Shown here: positions 6,245 to 7,285 of the stretch, piece after piece
How positions within the stretch are numbered: position 1 is the first letter of the stretch
How the letters are laid out: each line of letters begins with the position of its first letter
Source: Planctomycetales bacterium
Lineage (GTDB): Bacteria; Planctomycetota; SZUA-567
Length of the DNA stretch: 7,285 bases
Direction: 5' to 3'
Assembly: GCA_025997475.1 (NCBI GenBank)
Contig: BNUQ01000070.1
Span: 1 to 7,285 of the forward strand
Notes under the pieces: model-generated
What the model saw: the letters and a program-made list of their open reading frames with translations, nothing else
Database searches by the model: none
What the model was told of the DNA's origin: nothing
Made by a program: the position numbers and the translations under genes

Positions 6245-6292
6245 AAACGCGGTGAAATTAGTGTCGCCAGCGAATTTTTTGGAGGAACTGCG

Positions 6293-6456
6293 ATGAGCAA
6301 AGAACGAGACCGGGATGAGTTGCACGCGATTCGGCAAAAATTGTCCGAACGGATAGTATGACTCCCGCCGAAGCCGCCGCCGATAAGCGGCGGCAAATTA
6401 ACGAAGGATTGCGCTGGCTCGGCAAACCCGAACTGCCGCCCATCGAGGTCGCGTGA
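6293..6456 (+). pseudogene. Small antitoxin-like gene split by a frameshift
   Basis: A strong ribosome site (TTGGAGGAA, about 7 nt upstream) leads ATG 6293, which encodes MSKERDRDELHAIRQKLSER, then IV and TGA 6359-6361. The next frame opens at an overlapping ATG (6358): MTPAEAAADKRRQINEGLRW, then LGKPELPPIEVA and TGA 6454-6456. The order helix with DELHAIRQKL, then MTP-AEAAA, then RRQINEGLRWLG resembles a family of short proteins, often next to PIN or ParE toxins, in which these parts form one chain. A one-base indel near 6350-6358 would explain the split. Alternatively, two coupled mini-genes exist. No toxin follows, so it is an orphan or remnant downstream of vapC. Confidence 0.55.
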
Positions 6457-6471
6457 GGTCGCCCCTGCCGA

Positions 6472-6524
6472 AATTCCCCGCTACGGTGGGGAATTCATTT
6501 TCCCGCCCCCGCTTAAAATCCCCC
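6472..6524. repeat. CCCC-CTAC hairpin plus CCGCTTAAAAT tail
   Basis: AATTCCCC (6472-6479) and GGGGAATT (6488-6495) form a perfect 8-bp stem around GCTACGGT. CCGCTTAAAATCCCCC (6509-6524) matches the reverse complement of the tail of the 1670-1705 copy. It lies just after the split antitoxin-like gene. Confidence 0.75.
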
Positions 6525-6665
6525 GCCCTTAAAACTCTTAAACCGCTCATTCTTACCGTTAATTCGCTTAATGCCGTTTTCGGTAACGGTTGCCGTCGTT
6601 CAACTCCACCCGTTTTTGTTGTGCAGTTCCGCACTTAAACGACGATAATGACAACAAATCAAGAG

Positions 6666-6706
6666 TTGTGGAGTTCTGATTTTCAAAACGCTTCGCGTAA
6701 TTTTTT
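6666..6706 (+). repeat. TTGTGGAG hairpin core, copy 3
   Basis: TTGTGGAGTTCTGATTTTC is followed by AAAACGC-TTC-GCG and T6, a short hairpin with a T run. The heptad array that should follow it begins at 6705 and is broken at 6716 by the MITE-like element, resuming at 7000. The left heptads are not clear in this copy. Confidence 0.8.
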
Positions 6707-6715
6707 AATTCTTAA

Positions 6716-6999
6716 CTGATGTTACGCGCCGGTCTCTATTCAATTGCCACGCGCTTTAGCGCGTGGTCAGCGTTAGAAAATGACCGGCTTTAGCCGAATG
6801 GTTTATTGGGGCTAAAGCCCTTTCTTTCTTTTAACCGCCTACCACGCCCTAAAGGGCGTGGCAATTGAATAGAGCGGATTTTTTAGATGTTTTCTTCATC
6901 ACGAAGGCGAATCCGTCGCGACAAGTAATGACGATTTTTACCTCGCGCGCCTTTGGCGACTTGGCGGTAAAAATTTCTTATTTCTGCGCGTAACATCAG
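6716..6999. mobile_element. MITE-like element, 14-bp TIRs and 14-bp direct duplication
   Basis: Terminal inverted repeats CTGATGTTACGCGC (6716-6729) and GCGCGTAACATCAG (6986-6999) match perfectly. Directly outside both ends is the same 14-bp sequence TTTTTAATTCTTAA (6702-6715 and 7000-7013), as expected for a target-site duplication. The element is 284 bp and has no open frame of note, so it is non-autonomous. It contains cloverleaf copy B (6734-6874) and a hairpin with perfect 9-bp arms ATTTTTACC (6934-6942) and GGTAAAAAT (6966-6974). Caution: the flank lies in heptad DNA and 14 is twice 7, so the duplication length should be confirmed against an empty site. The transposase family is unknown. 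Confidence 0.8.
6734..6874. repeat. Cloverleaf-like structured repeat, copy B (141 bp)
   Basis: It has the same architecture as copy A. The outer stem CTCTATTCAATTG (6734-6746) pairs perfectly with 6862-6874. Hairpin 1 is CCACGCGC-TTTA-GCGCGTGG (6747-6766), hairpin 2 pairs GGCTTTAGCC (6786-6795) with GGCTAAAGCC (6810-6819), and hairpin 3 is CCACGCCC-TAAA-GGGCGTGG (6842-6861). Three base pairs differ from copy A on both sides so that pairing is kept. It lies wholly inside the 284-bp MITE-like element, so it may be a nested insertion. Confidence 0.9.
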
Positions 7000-7002
7000 T
7001 TT

Positions 7003-7037
7003 TTAATTCTTAATTATTGATTCTGCATTCTGAATTG
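7003..7037. repeat. Degenerate heptad array, TTAATTC type (5 units)
   Basis: TTAATTC, TTAATTA, TTGATTC, TGCATTC and TGAATTG keep 7-bp register. This is the continuation of the array interrupted at 6716 by the MITE-like element. Confidence 0.8.
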
Positions 7038-7082
7038 CTCCGCCGCCCCAAATCTTTCCGGTAAAAATTGCGCTTTTTTTTC

Positions 7083-7129
7083 TTGACTTTGTTTTTATTT
7101 ATCATATTGTCGCGGCTAAATGTGATAAA
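7083..7129 (+). promoter_or_regulatory. Promoter with overlapping inverted-repeat operator candidate
   Basis: TTGACT (7083-7088, 5/6) is followed after 16 bp by TATTGT (7105-7110, 4/6). An inverted repeat, TTTATCATATTG (7098-7109) and AAATGTGATAAA (7118-7129), matches at 10 of 12 positions and covers the -10 and start region, where a repressor dimer would block transcription. The gene it would serve starts at 7255, with core copy 4 and a heptad array in its leader. No cognate regulator is identified. Confidence 0.45.
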
Positions 7130-7143
7130 GAGCGGTTGGAAAA

Positions 7144-7183
7144 TTGTGGAGATTGATTCTCGAATTCGCTTCGCGCAATTTTT
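7144..7183 (+). repeat. TTGTGGAG hairpin core, copy 4
   Basis: TTGTGGAGATTGATTCTC is followed by GAATTCGC-TTC-GCGCAATTTTT, a hairpin with one bulged C and a T run. It would be transcribed in the leader of the gene at 7255. The small stem with T5 could act as a weak attenuator, but it is short. Confidence 0.8.
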
Positions 7184-7201
7184 ACGTCAACACTCTCATT
7201 T

Positions 7202-7229
7202 TTAATTGTTAATCGTTAATGGTTAATTC
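7202..7229. repeat. Heptad array, TTAATTG type (4 units)
   Basis: TTAATTG, TTAATCG, TTAATGG and TTAATTC are in register. The array ends 25 bp before the start codon at 7255 and is followed by a T9 run and the ribosome site. Confidence 0.9.
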
Positions 7230-7254
7230 TTTTTTTTTAGAAGGAGGAAGGAAG

Positions 7255-7285
7255 ATGTTCAAGCGAGTGTTAATGAGTGCCTCGG
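7255..7285 (+). CDS. Start of an unidentified gene, cut by the window end
   Basis: A strong AGAAGGAGGAAGG ribosome binding site precedes ATG 7255. Only ten codons are present, MFKRVLMSAS. The basic start followed by hydrophobic residues could be the beginning of a signal peptide, but this is too short to judge. It is preceded by a promoter/operator candidate and a core/heptad repeat, like lpxD. Confidence 0.65.
   Translation, partial: MFKRVLMSAS

Larger units (their letters stand above)
6457..7254. other. Gene-free repeat-rich spacer
   Basis: No supported gene is seen in about 800 bp. It holds a CCCC-CTAC repeat, an ACCGTTA/TAACGGT inverted repeat (6555-6561 and 6584-6590), hairpin core copy 3, a 284-bp MITE-like element with a cloverleaf repeat inside, a degenerate heptad array, a promoter/operator candidate, core copy 4 and a final heptad array before the gene at 7255. 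Short open frames here are confined to repeats. Confidence 0.8.

Noticed and set aside
6453..6638. 61-codon plus-strand frame and 78-codon minus-strand frame
   Set aside because: Both run through the CCCC-CTAC repeat and lack ribosome sites or motifs.

Overview
The window looks like chromosomal DNA of a Gram-negative, lipopolysaccharide-making bacterium with moderately high GC in its genes and AT-rich spacers. Four cell-envelope genes are clear: kdsB (CMP-KDO synthetase, minus strand), an ompH/skp periplasmic chaperone, lpxD, and a fused lpxC-fabZ. The LpxC-FabZ fusion is known from Bacteroidota and relatives and from parts of the PVC group (Verrucomicrobiota/Lentisphaerota type). I infer an FCB or PVC lineage, probably uncultured, but no sequence here fixes the phylum.

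Layout. 1-146: two arrays of 7-bp repeats around a short hairpin core, at the 3' end of kdsB (147-908, minus). 909-1186: a 139-bp structured repeat. 1187-1411: a 74-codon orphan gene on the minus strand. 1412-1824: no convincing gene, one perfect-looking palindrome and weak promoter candidates. 1825-5517: the plus-strand envelope cluster ompH - (heptad/core repeat) - lpxD - toxin/antitoxin pair - lpxC-fabZ. The inserted TA pair is a RelB/ParD-like antitoxin and a ParE-like toxin broken by one extra G in a G5 run. 5518-5681: repeats. 5682-6244: a second TA-like pair, a 48-aa protein overlapping a PIN-domain VapC toxin by 4 bp. 6293-6456: a small antitoxin-like gene split into two frames. 6457-7254: about 800 bp without genes, made of repeats and a nested transposable element, ending in a promoter/operator candidate, another heptad/core repeat, and the first 10 codons of a new gene at 7255.

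How the genes work together. LpxC deacetylates and LpxD N-acylates the lipid A precursor. FabZ makes the acyl-ACP chains used for phospholipid, and its pathway shares 3-hydroxyacyl-ACP with LpxD. KdsB activates KDO for attachment to lipid A. OmpH/Skp escorts outer-membrane proteins across the periplasm. The usual flanking partners bamA (before ompH) and lpxA (after lpxC-fabZ) are not in the window.

The most unusual content is in the spacers. There are three families of dispersed structured repeats: (i) heptad array - TTGTGGAG hairpin core - heptad array, four cores all in one orientation; (ii) a cloverleaf-like 139/141-bp element present twice, with compensatory base-pair changes; (iii) a CCCC-CTAC-GGGG palindrome family. 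There is also a 284-bp MITE-like element with 14-bp terminal inverted repeats and a 14-bp direct duplication. It carries one cloverleaf element inside it and has split a heptad array that becomes continuous again if the element is removed.
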